A DNA stretch of 64,000 bases from Prorocentrum cordatum (taxonomy: Eukaryota > Sar > Dinophyceae > Prorocentrales > Prorocentraceae): contig CAUYUJ010002058.1 in assembly GCA_963575745.1 (NCBI GenBank), positions 390,802-454,801 of the forward strand, in the 5' to 3' direction. Made by a program: the position numbers and the translations under genes. Positions within the stretch are counted from its first letter, which is position 1, and every line of letters begins with the position of its first letter. The notes under the pieces were generated by a model that saw only the letters and a program-made list of their open reading frames with translations, was not told the origin of the DNA and did no database searches. Below are positions 20,601 through 29,120 of this stretch, piece by piece.

Positions 20601-23400
20601 ATCCCGAATCGCACGCTTCCCCGATTTTTCGGCAGCGTCCGAGAGGTGCCCGTGGTGGGGACAGCGTATTGGGCGGTGACGCTCACGGGCATCGCGCTGG
20701 GGGACGTGGGCGCGGACCTCTGTTCCCCGTCCTGCGGCGCTCGGCATCGTTTAACCGATCCAGGGCTGGACCTAAACGCTGTTTTGCTGGACTGCGGCGG
20801 TGCTTTGTTTTTCGCTTTATCAGGGAGGTGCAGGAAAACAGGTAGAGCAAAACGAAAACCAAAACGAACACGAAACGAAATACAACGTTCAGGTCCAGCC
20901 CTGCAACCTATCTCCATCCTCTCGGGGCCACGGTTCCTCAGCCCCACCAGCCCGCCCACCCCTGGGTGGGGATAGGCCTTGCGAAGCCAGCGGGGACCCA
21001 CATACATCACCATTTGGGTGGGTAAGCTTGTCAGTGAGACCAATCAACGAAAAAACATAAACATTAACTTTTTGCGCTCCGCGCGGATATCTTGGATCTG
21101 CGCTGGGGCCCCTCGGCGGCGCCTCCGGCGACGCCCCTGGCGCGCTACGCGCGCAGGGGAGTGGGGTCCAGCGCGGATCCCAGAAATCTGCGCGGAGCGC
21201 AAACAGTTCTTGTCTATGGCGTTTTCTTTCTTCTAGCCAAGGCCGCGTCAGTGGCGGTAGGAATCGGTTAAACGATGCTCAGGCGCGCTGGTGGACACGG
21301 GCTTCTCGCTGATCGGCGCGCCCGCGGCGGCCATCGCAGCCCTGAGTCCCGTATTGGGCAGCATTGCGGAGGATTGCAGCAACTTGTTGGAGTTCAGGGG
21401 AGGAAAAGATGCCGATGCCGCTGCTCGTCTTCGACAACTCTCGTCGCCACGGCCAGACTATCCTCGAAATGCTGGTCATCATGCGAGCAAGAGAGCCATC
21501 ACGTAACACATACCCTTTCGCAGCTCCTCGCGGATTTCTTGGATCGGCGTTGGGCCCCTTTGGCGGTGCCGCCCCTGGCGCGTTCCGCGCGCCAGAGAGG
21601 AGGGTCCAGCGCAGATCCAAGAGATCCGCGCGGACCTCCACAGGTGTATGTTTGAGCAGCTTGTTCTTCCTCTGTGGATTGCCTTGGTCGCCACGGCTAA
21701 GATATTCTCGGAATTCTGGTCAGACCGCACCTTCGGAGAAGTTCGGAGAGAAGGGGTGTCGGTACAGCTGGCGCGAAGGTTAATGAGAACCTTGGCGTTG
21801 CCAGGGTTACATGCATGTGTTCTTGTTTTCTCTGGGCTCTTCACGTTGGTATGTTCTTCGCTCGGGGTAACTTTATGGCTCCTTGGGTCTTTGGCGAGGG
21901 GGCTCACGTTCTTGGCCCATGTTCTTGTGACCGTGTTACGGCCGAATGTTGTTTCTTCTCCAGGAGTTGCCGACTCTGCAGTTCAGGCTGGGGGGAGCCC
22001 TCTTCGAGCTGCCGCCCTCGGCGTACGTGCTGGAGCCGCGGCACCTGGGCGTGTGCGCCCCCGCGTTCATGGAGGCAGACAAGGGTCGACCAAAACGCTG
22101 TTTGGGCTATATCGTGGATCGGCTTCGTTTAGGTTTTGCTTGCATTCTGCCAGAGGAGGCAAAGGTAACAATGGTACCAATGCCGCTGCCCTTCCAACGG
22201 GCGCCGGCTGGATTCGCCTCGAAATCTTGGTCACGTCCGGGAAGTAGTGGTATCAGCACTTGGGCATGTGCGCCCCCGCGTTCTTGTAGGTTTCGCATTT
22301 TCGCAAAATTGGCCGGGGCGTTTCTGGGTTGAGCCAGTATGCAAAACACAGATTGAACTCACAAGTGTGAACACAAAACTCCCAGCCACCACTTCGTCAT
22401 CTCTGAGATGATGCGTAGCGGGGCGGGGGTCCTGCGTGGACCGCCGGCGTAGACGGCCAACCGCCGTGCAGGTTGCAAAATGCAGGTGGCGAGGGTGTAC
22501 AGTGGGAACCCATGCCAAGAAACACCCTGCTCGCCTCCAGGGTGCCCTGGTGTCTTGGGTGTCGATGGTTTTGCGATGGAAAGCGTGACGTTCCCACACC
22601 AAAAATCGATCGACGTCCTGGGGTCTCAGGGTTGGGTTTCTTGTGGAAGGTGTCTTGTGGCCGGGCCCCTACTGTATACCAAAACCTTGTCGTGGCAGTG
22701 TCGTGGATCGTAGTCGTCATCTCTTGCGCCTTCCTCAGCCAACGACGGAAAAGGCCGCCACGGGGGCGCGAAGCTGCTCGCGATTCGCGATTCCTCACTC
22801 TCGTCTCTTCGTCCTCCTCCTCTCCCCCTTAACTAGTGGAGGGGGAGAAGAGAGATCACTGGGAGAGTTCGCGTCTCTTTACGACGCTCTTCTAAGCTAC
22901 AGGCGTTGCTGAGGTAGGCCTTGAGCAGGACACGCGGGGTGGGTCTCCTCTTCTCCCCCGTCACTAGCGGCGCGAGAGCGCGATATTATGTTCGCGCAGC
23001 GTGACGCTCGAACCACAAAGCTGTCCTGGATGATTGGCAGATCACGACTTCGGATCTGCACCAAAGCGCTGTGTTGTGCAATCCCGTCGGACGGCTTTCG
23101 CTGGAAGGCGCCCAAGAAAGAATGCGCAAAACTTTGGAGGTCTTGGCATCGTTCGGACGTGTGCATCTCTCTCGGCGAGGAGCATATTGGATACTCCTGC
23201 GACAACGCATCGGCGCAGCACTGGAAATGGACGTCCGAGCCTTGGCAAGAGGTAGACATGGTCTCGCAGTTCGGGCCCGCCTGGATCTTCGGGCTGCCGT
23301 TCTTCCGGCGCTACTACACAGTGTTCGACCGCACGGGCCCGCGCCTCCACGTGGCACACGCAGGCCTGGGCTGCAGGCCTGCGCCTCACTACCTCGCCAC
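14590..23400 (+). CDS. Pepsin-family aspartyl protease gene, split in at least 8 exons
   Basis: Eukaryotic bilobal aspartyl endopeptidase (family A1), usually secretory or vacuolar. Exons are listed separately and join as exon1|2 (phase 0), 2|3 (0), 3|4 (0), 4|5 (0), 5|6 (phase 1), 6|7 (0), 7|8 (0). The joined product is about 320 residues, the usual length of the catalytic domain, and keeps domain order: first active site FDTGS, cysteine pair, flap YGSG, IVGLG, central WLD segment, second active site VDTG, ELPTLQF, and the C-terminal WIFGLPFF..YYTVFDR. Introns by this model: 15,620-17,018 (GC-AG), 17,166-17,345 (GA-AG), 17,547-19,078 (GA-AG), 19,181-20,645 (GC-AG), 20,737-21,282 (GC-AG), 21,390-21,963 (GA-AG), 22,075-23,251 (GC-AG). 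None uses GT. Both catalytic Asp motifs are intact and no stop interrupts exons 2-7, so the gene may be functional. The N-terminal exon(s), the 5' edge of exon 1 and the true 3' end are uncertain. Confidence 0.85.
14726..14901 (+). mobile_element. TIR family R, copy R1
   Basis: CAGTCGGGGCCCTGA start and AACGCCCCGACTG end, with TA after the right end. R2 at 25,564 is complete and flanked by TA on both sides. Confidence 0.7.
14902..15075. mobile_element. Hairpin family G, copy G2
   Basis: TAGGGGAACGAAAAATGACA start directly abutting R1. Central GGCGGCGCC and GGCGCGC palindromes are present. The outer right arm is lost. Confidence 0.7.
15385..15555. mobile_element. Hairpin family G, copy G3 (inverted core order)
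   Basis: The core palindromes appear in the opposite order to G1 (GGCGCGCGGAGC before GGCGCCGCC). The right end CTTGTTCTTCTTCTAAC runs straight into protease exon 1. Confidence 0.6.
15557..15619 (+). CDS. Aspartyl protease exon 1 (first active site)
   Basis: Reads HATLLLGGQPFAAIFDTGS then FS. The catalytic motif DTGS is at 15,602-15,613. The donor is inferred at TTCTCG|GCGGCG, phase 0. The left boundary is uncertain because no clear AG acceptor lies directly upstream, where the right end of G3 abuts. Confidence 0.75.
15805..15975 (+). mobile_element. TIR family S, copy S4
   Basis: CTAGGACGAGGAT near the left is inverted relative to ATCCTCGTCCTG near the right. GCTGCGGCGCCCGAGACAG core. Lies in intron 1. 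Confidence 0.6.
15976..16047 (+). repeat. (CTC)n microsatellite
   Basis: Intronic CTC tract. Confidence 0.95.
16540..16960 (+). repeat. 420-bp (CTC)n tract
   Basis: CTC triplets with short interruptions that change phase. It lies in intron 1 of the protease gene. The long open frames crossing it (up to 519 codons) are repeat artefacts. Confidence 0.95.
17019..17165 (+). CDS. Aspartyl protease exon 2 (flap region)
   Basis: 49 codons: TLVMSSQCEPCEALPG, then YDSASSSTFADGG and the flap HEYGSGPVLARQ. The C..C pair, SSSTF and YGSG match the pepsin N-terminal lobe after DTGS. Acceptor TTCGAG|ACG, donor CGCCAG|GACTCG (GA-type). Confidence 0.85.
17346..17546 (+). CDS. Aspartyl protease exon 3
   Basis: 67 codons, including VPFWQVLDHNLSVW and FSAIVGLGHP, the conserved turn of the N-terminal lobe. 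Acceptor TTGAAG|GACG, donor CTCCTG|GAGCCC. GGAGC is repeated exactly at the two ends of the following intron. Confidence 0.85.
17955..18126 (+). mobile_element. Family E repeat, copy E2
   Basis: Same conserved strings and orientation as E1. Lies inside intron 3. Confidence 0.6.
18288..18432. mobile_element. Hairpin family G, copy G4
   Basis: GGAGGTCCGCGCGGATTTC arm and GGCGCCTCCGCC core, right arm decayed. Inside intron 3. Confidence 0.65.
18625..18783 (+). mobile_element. TIR family B, copy B2
   Basis: CAATAAGCGCCGGGGGGGC at the left, inverted relative to CCCCCCACGGTTATG at the right. Confidence 0.65.
18807..19035 (+). mobile_element. TIR family A, copy A10
   Basis: TTAAGTCGGGCC start and GCCCGACCTGAA end. 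Flanking GCCTACTC and GCCTGCTC match at 7 of 8. The interior contains an extra AT-rich repeat (TTTATACTATTTTGGGG). Lies in intron 3, 43 bases before exon 4. Confidence 0.8.
19079..19180 (+). CDS. Aspartyl protease exon 4
   Basis: 34 codons: ERLGVERFGVCLQPG, then APGWLDVSPP and HFTE, matching the FS.CL...GWL segment linking the two lobes. The acceptor follows a strong pyrimidine tract (TTTTTGTTTTCCCAG). Donor ACGGAG|GCGCC. Confidence 0.85.
19224..19320 (+). mobile_element. TIR family A, copy A11 (left half)
   Basis: AAATCGGGCCTGTCCCTC through GGGGACGAT. No right end. Its flank GGGGGATGG is shared with A12, so the two probably arose by local duplication. Confidence 0.65.
19440..19602 (+). mobile_element. 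TIR family A, copy A12
   Basis: TTCAAATCGGGCC start and GCCCGACCCAA end. Flanks GGATGGGT and GGATAGGT match at 7 of 8. Confidence 0.8.
20131..20322. mobile_element. Hairpin family G, copy G5
   Basis: AAACATAAGTGTTCGGATATC arm (decayed), GCGGCGCTTCCAGCGC core, right arm ending TCGTTCGTTCCTCTAC. Inside intron 4. Confidence 0.55.
20646..20736 (+). CDS. Aspartyl protease exon 5
   Basis: 30 codons plus one base: VPVVGTAYWAVTLTGIALG, then LCSPSC. Matches the YW.V.L..I.VG strand pair and the disulphide region before the second active site. The acceptor is CCGAGAG|GTG. The donor is TGCG|GCGC, formed by the target duplication of the family I element. Confidence 0.88.
20737..21282 (+). mobile_element. 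Introner: family I element forming intron 5
   Basis: GGCGC occurs at 20,736-20,740 and 21,282-21,286. Between them, the element (20,741-21,281) starts TCGGCATCGTTTAACCG and ends CGGTTAAACGATGCTCA, an inverted pair of about 17 bp. Splicing G|GC ... A|G-G removes the element plus one target copy and joins TGCG to GCGCGCTGG, giving CGALVDTG in frame. The donor GC comes from the target duplication. In the acceptor AG, the A is the element's last base and the G is the first target base. Hairpin G6 is nested inside. Copies I2 and I3 (32,593; 36,619) have the same ends and 5-bp duplications. Confidence 0.88.
21055..21236. mobile_element. Hairpin family G, copy G6, nested in intron 5
   Basis: AACATAAACATTAAC arm, GGCGGCGCCTCCGGCG core, right arm ending TTTTCTTTCTTCTAG. 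Confidence 0.65.
21283..21389 (+). CDS. Aspartyl protease exon 6 (second active site)
   Basis: Two bases plus 35 codons: ALVDTGFSLIGAPAAAIAAL, then EDCSNLL. VDTG is the second catalytic aspartate, and DCSNL is the usual cysteine segment that follows. Donor TTGTTG|GAGTT (GA-type). GGAGTT is repeated exactly at the next acceptor. Confidence 0.9.
21505..21672. mobile_element. Hairpin family G, copy G7
   Basis: CGCGGATTTCTTGGATCGGCG arm and GGCGCGTTCCGCGCGCC core. It sits inside a further dispersed repeat (family Z-like, GCCACGGC and TCTCGGAATTCTGGTCAG) in intron 6. Confidence 0.6.
21964..22074 (+). CDS. Aspartyl protease exon 7
   Basis: 37 codons: ELPTLQFRLGGALFELPPSA, then YVLEP and GVCAPAFME. 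Matches the LP...F..GG..F.L....Y strand of the C-terminal lobe. Acceptor after GTTTCTTCTCCAG, donor ATGGAG|GCAGAC. Confidence 0.88.
22164..22265 (+). mobile_element. Family Z repeat, copy Z1
   Basis: GGTACCAATGCCGCTGCCC through GGATTCGCCTCGAAATC. Resembles 28,042-28,196, with inverted GGTACC...ACCGCT ends there. Inside intron 7. Confidence 0.4.
22500..22674 (+). mobile_element. TIR family Q, copy Q2
   Basis: Complete copy: TA, then CAGTGGGAACCCATGCC ... GGGCCCCTACTG, then TA. About 29-bp inverted ends. Confidence 0.75.
22751..23008 (+). mobile_element. TIR family N, copy N4 (degraded)
   Basis: GGGGGCGCGAAGCTGCTCGCG at the left, pyrimidine core, and GCGCGAGAGCGCGATATTATG near the right. Confidence 0.45.
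23252..23400 (+). CDS. Aspartyl protease exon 8 (C-terminal)
   Basis: VDMVSQFGPAWIFGLPFF, then RRYYTVFDRTGPRLHVAHA. WI.G..FFR.YYTVFD is the diagnostic C-terminal strand of pepsin-like enzymes. The acceptor GCAAGAG|GTAGAC gives phase 0 with exon 7. The frame stays open into a GTC repeat after about 23,400, so the true end (stop or another donor) is unknown. Confidence 0.85.
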
Positions 23401-23423
23401 CGCAGGATCAAGGGGGCAACGAA

Positions 23424-23441
23424 CCTCGTCGTCGTCGCCGT

Positions 23442-23475
<34 letters not shown>

Positions 23476-23490
23476 CTCGCCATCGCCATC
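23424..23490 (+). repeat. GTC-rich microsatellite
   Basis: TCGTCG/CCGTCG triplets. Confidence 0.85.
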
Positions 23491-23559
23491 GCTGGGGCAG
23501 CGAACCTGGACAACACGAGCCTCAGAAGAGGGCGGCCTGAGACTCGAAGAGCGGAACAG

Positions 23560-23715
23560 AATGGCATGGAGACAACCTCTCGGAGGTCCGCGCGGACTTC
23601 CTGGATCTGCGCGGGACCCCCGTGGCGGCGCCTCTGGCGCCACCCCCGGCGCGCGACGGGGGTCCGGCGCCGAGTCAAGAAATCCGCGCGGAGTTCCGAA
23701 AGTCTATGTTTGTGC
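23560..23715. mobile_element. Hairpin family G, copy G8
   Basis: CGGAGGTCCGCGCGGACTTC arm, GGCGGCGCCTCTGGCGCC core, right arm GAAATCCGCGCGGAG. Confidence 0.65.
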
Positions 23716-23819
23716 TGGTTTTGTCGCCGAGCGCGTTCCACTACTCGCAAAGTGCCTAGTCGCAAACGTCCGAACAAAAGCCATACGTCTGCCTTTGTGT
23801 AATATATCGTAAATCCCCC

Positions 23820-24091
23820 GCGGCGGATCCAGGGAATTAGAGTGCGTAGTTGCTTTACGAGTCGTGGAACCCGCTCGTCTATTTGGGCTTTTTCTGGAAG
23901 CGACGGCAATCGGCTTTCGGGGGTGCTCGTCGCCGAGGCTGGACGCAGCACGAGAAATTGGTGCGCTTCGATCGCGGGAGCGGTTTGGGGATCGCTCTTG
24001 AGGAGTTGCCGCTGTCCCAGTTCGCCCTGCCCCGAGAAGAGCGAACCTGGACGACGCAGGCCAGGTGCCAGACCAGCTCGATGCGCGCCGC
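23820..24091 (+). other. Open stretch, function not recognised
   Basis: A + frame reads LVRFDRGSGLGIALEELPL without stops. It could be another exon of the upstream gene or chance. No family motif is convincing. Confidence 0.25.
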
Positions 24092-24099
24092 TGTGAGTA

Positions 24100-24248
24100 T
24101 TAAATCGGGCATGTCCTCTACAGGAGGAATATTTAGTCAAAAGATAGGCGGGGACGATTGTTCCACAATTGTCTATCTTTGAGTCTTGTTTTGGCTATTT
24201 TTGTTTTTTCGTCCAAAATCCGCCTGTAGGGGGACATGCCCGACCTGA
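24100..24248 (+). mobile_element. TIR family A, copy A13
   Basis: TTAAATCGGGC start and GCCCGACCTGA end. Flanks TGTGAGTA and TGTGAGTG match at 7 of 8. Confidence 0.8.
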
Positions 24249-24682
24249 TGTGAGTGCCAGCACGCATGGACGCGTGCACCGAGCTGGCCTGGTCACGTGC
24301 GCGGTGGGCGCCGCCCGGGAAGAGGATCCAGCACCACCCCGGGAGGCGCCAAAGAGGCCCTGGGAAGGCCGAAGTCATGCGACAAGCGGGGGGCCCTGAG
24401 GTCTGAGCATCTCAACTGTTTCGAGCTGGGCGTTCGCGCCCGGTTTCGGGCCCTGGGACCTTCACGGATCGGTCCGGCTCGAAACTTGGCGCAGAAACAT
24501 CGGGTCAGGGGCTCTCCGGTCGTGGTTTTTTGGCGATGTTGCCATGTTGTCGCTGCGTCGGATCTCAAGGAAATCCCCTGGCGTTCGAAATGTTGCCAAG
24601 TTCCTGGGCCTCTCGGCCCAGGTGCCTAGAGCCTACGGGCGAAGAACGAAGCCCGGGGGCAGGCGTCCCCGACGGCGGAACA

Positions 24683-24867
24683 TCGACTAGACGTAAGAGT
24701 GACCTTGCGCCCGAGTGACCTTTGGTGCGGGCACAGGTGGGTCCCCAGATGGCTGAAAACGATGCAGCAGCAGCTGCTTGCGCGCCCAGGTTTGGTCTCC
24801 CCGCGGCCCCCAAAAAGTCGCGCACCAAAGGACACTCTTACCCAGGGCCACTCTTGCGTATAGCCGA
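24683..24867 (+). mobile_element. TIR family P, copy P2
   Basis: TCGACTAGACGTAAGAGTGA start, CTCTTGCGTATAGCCGA end. Same internal order as P1. Confidence 0.8.
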
Positions 24868-24984
24868 GAAAAGTTTAATGTGTACCGTTCTTCGCCCCCG
24901 CCAGAGATCTCGTGGACCCTGGGGGGGGCCGGGCCTGACGCGACGGCGCTTCCCAGCGTTGGAGCTCGAGGGCACACACGAAGC

Positions 24985-25300
24985 ACGGATGCACGACATG
25001 GGTGTACAGTCGGACCGAGATAGAAGATCGAGGTCGGTTCGGGGAGGCCGCTCCGGCTGCTCATGACGGAAGCCTTCCGCCTCCGAGTGTTCGCCCTCCC
25101 CTCTCCCCCGCGGCCGTCCTGCCTGTCCTCCTCCCCCCTTGAATGCCGGCCAACTCGCTTTGTCGTGCCCTTGCATCGCTGCCACGCTGGAGCGGACTGC
25201 CCCGCCTCGCTGCCGACGGAAAAAGTGTGTTGGATGTTTTTTGTGCATCCTGCGGAGAGTCTCGTGTTGTTGAAGGATATATGTATAGGTCCTGGGCCCG
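24985..25300 (+). mobile_element. Family J repeat, copy J3 (interrupted)
   Basis: GTACAGTCGGACCGAGATAG start and AGATCGAGGTCGGTTCGGGG. The downstream J part (TGTGCATCCTG, GTCTCGTGTTG) resumes at about 25,225 after unrelated sequence. Confidence 0.45.
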
Positions 25301-25563
25301 ATTGTATGACGTCGTTGTTCCTGCCATCCACGCCCGGATCGTCGTGCCCATCCTCCACGCTCTCGCGTTACGTCCCCGCTGAGTAGGTCCAGCGTCGGGC
25401 GGCGTGTCGCATCCCCGCCATCCGCGCCCGGATGGTTGCCGTGTTAGGAGCACGCGCGGGATTTGCAGCGGTTCGCTCGAGGACCCAGCCGCGCGCGCGC
25501 GCCAGCTCCGACCTGACTCCGCGTCGACGTTGCGCGCGAGGCCGCGACCGCCCAACAGGTGTA

Positions 25564-25739
25564 CAGCAGGGGCCCTGAAGAAGGAACCCTTTTCGTTGGG
25601 GAGGGGCTCCGCGTTCCTTGATTATTTCACAGCTTGCCTCAGGGTTTCCTAATGTTTTCAATGGGAAGTCGAAGTTTAACTTATGGAAAAAAGGGGCCTC
25701 GTTCCTTATTTAGGGTTCCTTAGGTCAACGCCCCGACTG
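25564..25739 (+). mobile_element. TIR family R, copy R2
   Basis: TA, then CAGCAGGGGCCCTGAAG ... AACGCCCCGACTG, then TA. Tc1/mariner-like ends and TA flanks, similar to family Q. Confidence 0.75.
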
Positions 25740-25744
25740 TAAGG

Positions 25745-26390
25745 TGTGGGATGGGGTTGTGGCTCGAATGGGAGGCTTCCCGCACACCAGTAACCAAATG
25801 TTCACGCTTCGCGCATCCCTACCCTCCCATCCATCAACGATGGCCAGACGGGTTACCTTGATCAGGGCAATGCATGATCAAGCAGCGAAATGAGGGTGGC
25901 AGCCGTTAAAGCGGTGCTCGGCATCAGCCTGACCAGCCCCAGCGATCAACCATGAATTTCTCTGCTGGGCCCGAAAGCGTGTCGCGACACGACGCGACCA
26001 GCCCCAGGGGAACCGGGGGAAGCCCGAGAAGATCTGAGAATTTGGGGGTCCGGGCCCCGAAGCACTCCGCAGCAGCGACCACCGAGGCTCAGAGGGGCAG
26101 CGGAAGGACTTGAGGACGCGCCCACGTCGTGCCCAGCGGCACGGTGGCGGCTGGGGGGGGGGGCGATGTCCTGCCCTCGGCTGGCATTCCTGGAGGCCCC
26201 GCCCGCGAGGAGTGCTCCGCGCGGGGGCGGCGCGGAACCGCTCCGCCCCGCGCCGCTGGCGCCTGCCCGCCCCGCCGCCCGGGGCGCGCGCCCCGCCGTG
26301 GCCGCGGGCGACCGGCGGCCGCCTCACGCTCTGAGGGCGCGGGCCCCCCGGAGGTGGCCCCTGCGGGGAAAGGGCCGCGCCCTCGCCCAG
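25745..26390. other. No gene recognised
   Basis: Mixed GC-rich DNA. Overlapping Arg/Ala/Pro-rich frames on both strands without motifs. Confidence 0.4.
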
Positions 26391-26395
26391 TCCTC

Positions 26396-26690
26396 CTGCC
26401 TGCCTGCCCGCCTGCCTGCCCGCCTGCCTGCCCGCCTGCCTGCCCGCCTGCCTCCCTCCCTCCTGCTCTCCGTTGCTCCCTCCTTCCTCCTTCTCTACCT
26501 CCCTCCCTCCCTTCCCCTCCCTCACCTACTCCCTCCTCCTCCTCCTCCTCCTCCTCCTCCTCCTCCTCCTCCTCCTCCTCGTCTCCCTCCCTCCTCCCTC
26601 CTCCCTCCCTCCTGCCTCTCTCCCTCATCCCTCCCTCCCTCTCTCCTCCCTCCTCCTTCTCCCTCTCTCCTCCCTCCTCCCTCCTCATTC
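26396..26690 (+). repeat. CCTGCCTGCCCG minisatellite grading into CTCC-rich DNA
   Basis: Tandem 12-bp CCTGCCTGCCCG units, then pyrimidine-rich CTCC/CTC repeats. Confidence 0.85.
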
Positions 26691-26839
26691 TTGGGGCACG
26701 AGGCGGTGAAACTCTACCCGTGTCCCAGAAGACGGCCGAAACGATCCTTCTTTTCATCGCTTCATTCAGGTCACCCCAGGGGGCGCGAATATAATGGCGC
26801 CTCGCGCGTCGCAGCCTGGGCCCTCGCCTGATCTTCGTC

Positions 26840-27142
26840 CTCGTCGTCGGTCGACCCGTCGTCGGTTGACGTCGTCGTCGTCGTCGTCGTGTCGTCCGTC
26901 GTCGTCGTCGTCATCGTCGTCCCTGTCGTCGTCCCTGTCGTCGTCCGCGTCGTCGGTTTGCCCCGTCGTCGGCGTGTCCGTCGTCGTTCGTGGTCCGTCG
27001 TCGTCGGCCGTCGTCGGCCGTCGTCGTCATCGTCGTCGTCCCATCATCGTCGTCGTCGTCGTCGTCGGTCGTCGTTCGTCGTTCGTCGTCGTCGTTCGTC
27101 GTTCGTCGTCGTCATCGTTCGTCGTCGCCGTCGCCGTTGGGC
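26840..27142 (+). repeat. GTC-rich microsatellite
   Basis: Long imperfect GTC/CGT triplets. Confidence 0.9.
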
Positions 27143-27299
27143 AGCAGCGATGGGGGGGTGGGTCAGAAACCCATTCCCCAGGGGGGTTCGGACTGGGGGG
27201 GTTTAGGAGGGGAGGGGCCGGTTTCGAGGCGGCCCCAGGTATTTTTTCCCCTGGAGGGGGGGGGGTCGTCGGTTTCTGGGACACCCCTGTGATAAATGT

Positions 27300-28040
27300 T
27301 TCATGCTAGCGGCCGTGGAACGGAACGCGCTCTCTCAGAGATCCAGCGCCAACGTCACATGAAGCTGCTGCTAATGAAAGGTTGGGCCCGCCAGGCTAAT
27401 GCTAATGCCCGATGGTTCGCTACCAATCCATACATCCGTGCCAGGTGGCACCAAAGATCCGCTCTCCACCTGGCGGCTTGTTCGGTGTGAGTTGGTACAT
27501 GGGTCGCCCACAGCGGGGGTCGTACTCCACCAGCTCATCGCTCGCCCGCCGAAGCGACCGGGCCATGCGCCAGAGGTATGTTGCTTCGATTGGCTCGGGG
27601 GCTCGTAATGGGGGGGCGATGAATGGATGGGCAGCGAGGGCTGCAGAAAAGGAGCCCTTCGGGGCCCCTAAACAGGGGCCCTTGAGGGCCCCAAAGGGGG
27701 CCCTGAGGTCCCAAAAAGGGCACCTTTCCCCTCCCCCCCCCCCATTTGTCGCACTCACTCGCGCCCGGTCGGCGGGACCTGTCAGGTCAAGGGCGCGGGA
27801 CCTGGGATGCCCAGACGTTGTCGACATGCTCTGCGCTCTCGCCCACCTCTGCGGCGCGCGAGCGCGCCACGTCGCACGCCCTAGGCCGAGAGGTCACTGG
27901 CGGAAGCGCGAAGGGGAACGCGCCTCTCGCCGCCTGGGCCAGAGAGGCCGCCCTTCTCCGCGGAGGCGGCGCCAGGCCGCGAAGGTGACTGCGCCTTGCG
28001 CAGCGCGATTCTCGAAGCTCGGTGACCCAGACAAGCAGGC
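27300..28040. other. No gene firmly recognised
   Basis: Contains palindromic GGGGCCC/GGGCCC clusters (27,650-27,725). A short + frame, RSDRAMRQRYV near 27,545-27,580, faintly resembles the end of a quasi-RRM but is too short to call. Confidence 0.3.
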
Positions 28041-28041
28041 T

Positions 28042-28196
28042 ACCGGGGGGAAAGGTAGCCCTACCGCTGCCCTGCCCTCGTTTCTTCCTTTGTTGGGCCT
28101 TCTGGGAGGCCCTCGTCGCCGCCGCTGGATTCGCCTCGAAATCCTGGTCAGAACGCACCCCAGGAGAGATCCGGGGAGTAGCGGTATCGGTACCTT
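28042..28196 (+). mobile_element. Family Z repeat, copy Z2
   Basis: GGTAGCCCTACCGCTGCCC start and GTAGCGGTATCGGTACC end, partly inverted. Shares GGATTCGCCTCGAAATC with Z1. Confidence 0.45.
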
Positions 28197-28199
28197 GTG

Positions 28200-28955
28200 G
28201 TTTCCCCAGCAGCGCACGTTTGAGCTAATTGAGACCAACGTCTGGCATGCGCCTTTCACCCCGTTGGCAATCGGGGCAATCCGCAGGATTGCAAGGCGGC
28301 CATCACCCTCAAGCTACGCAGCGAGGCACTCGGTGTTTTGCTTCATTGCCTTCTATCTGCCACCATAATCTGCTGCTCTCCTGTTGCTCCCATGATATAT
28401 CCGACGTTCCCCTGCATACCCAACTATGCAGCAATAATTAGAAGCATGTTCTGAACGATCGCAGTACTGAAATCAGTCTGCAAGTGTTCGTGCGGGTTCG
28501 AGGAGGAGGAGGTTCCGTGAGTCAGTTGCAAAGTTGCAGTATCACATAACCATGTCGATTAGTTTGTATCGGGACGCATTTTCAACACAAGCACGACCGC
28601 AGAGCATATGTGGCGCATGTCGGCAGGCGCTACGTACACCGAGCCTGCTCTCGACCAATACGGGACACAATCAGCGCCTGACAGGGGGAACGGGGAATGG
28701 GGGCGGTTGGGCGAAAAGGGTCGAGGCAACGCAAACATGTACCACGGCGCGTGGGTTAGCGACGGGTCCCGATTCAATGCAAAAAGCGGCGCACACCATC
28801 GACACATCAGGCGGCATTGGCTCTATGGTTTCGAGGGGCAGGCATCGATCGACGAGTAAATTTGATCACGTTGTCCCCCCCCCCGCGCCCACATGTCAGA
28901 TCCACAGACCCGTAATCCGTCTTAGCGGGTGCCTGAAAGGGGGAGGGCGAGCTGG
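28200..28955. other. No gene recognised
   Basis: Lower-GC unique-looking sequence. I see neither TIR ends nor conserved coding. Confidence 0.4.
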
Positions 28956-29120
28956 ACAGGAGGAGGAGGAGGAGGTGGAGGAGGAGGTGGAGGACGCCGT
29001 GAGGGGGGAAGAGGAGGAGGGGGGGACGAGGCGTCTCTCCGCTCCCTCGTTCATCTCGTCCCTCGGCCTTCTCCATCCTCCTTCATCCTCCAGTACTCCC
29101 CGCAACTTGGTCGGAGGAAG

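Noticed and set aside
27480-27580. Possible upstream quasi-RRM exon (RSDRAMRQRYV)
   Set aside because: Only a few residues fit the RY-[VI]-E-[LV]-F end, and no neighbouring RRM exon was found.
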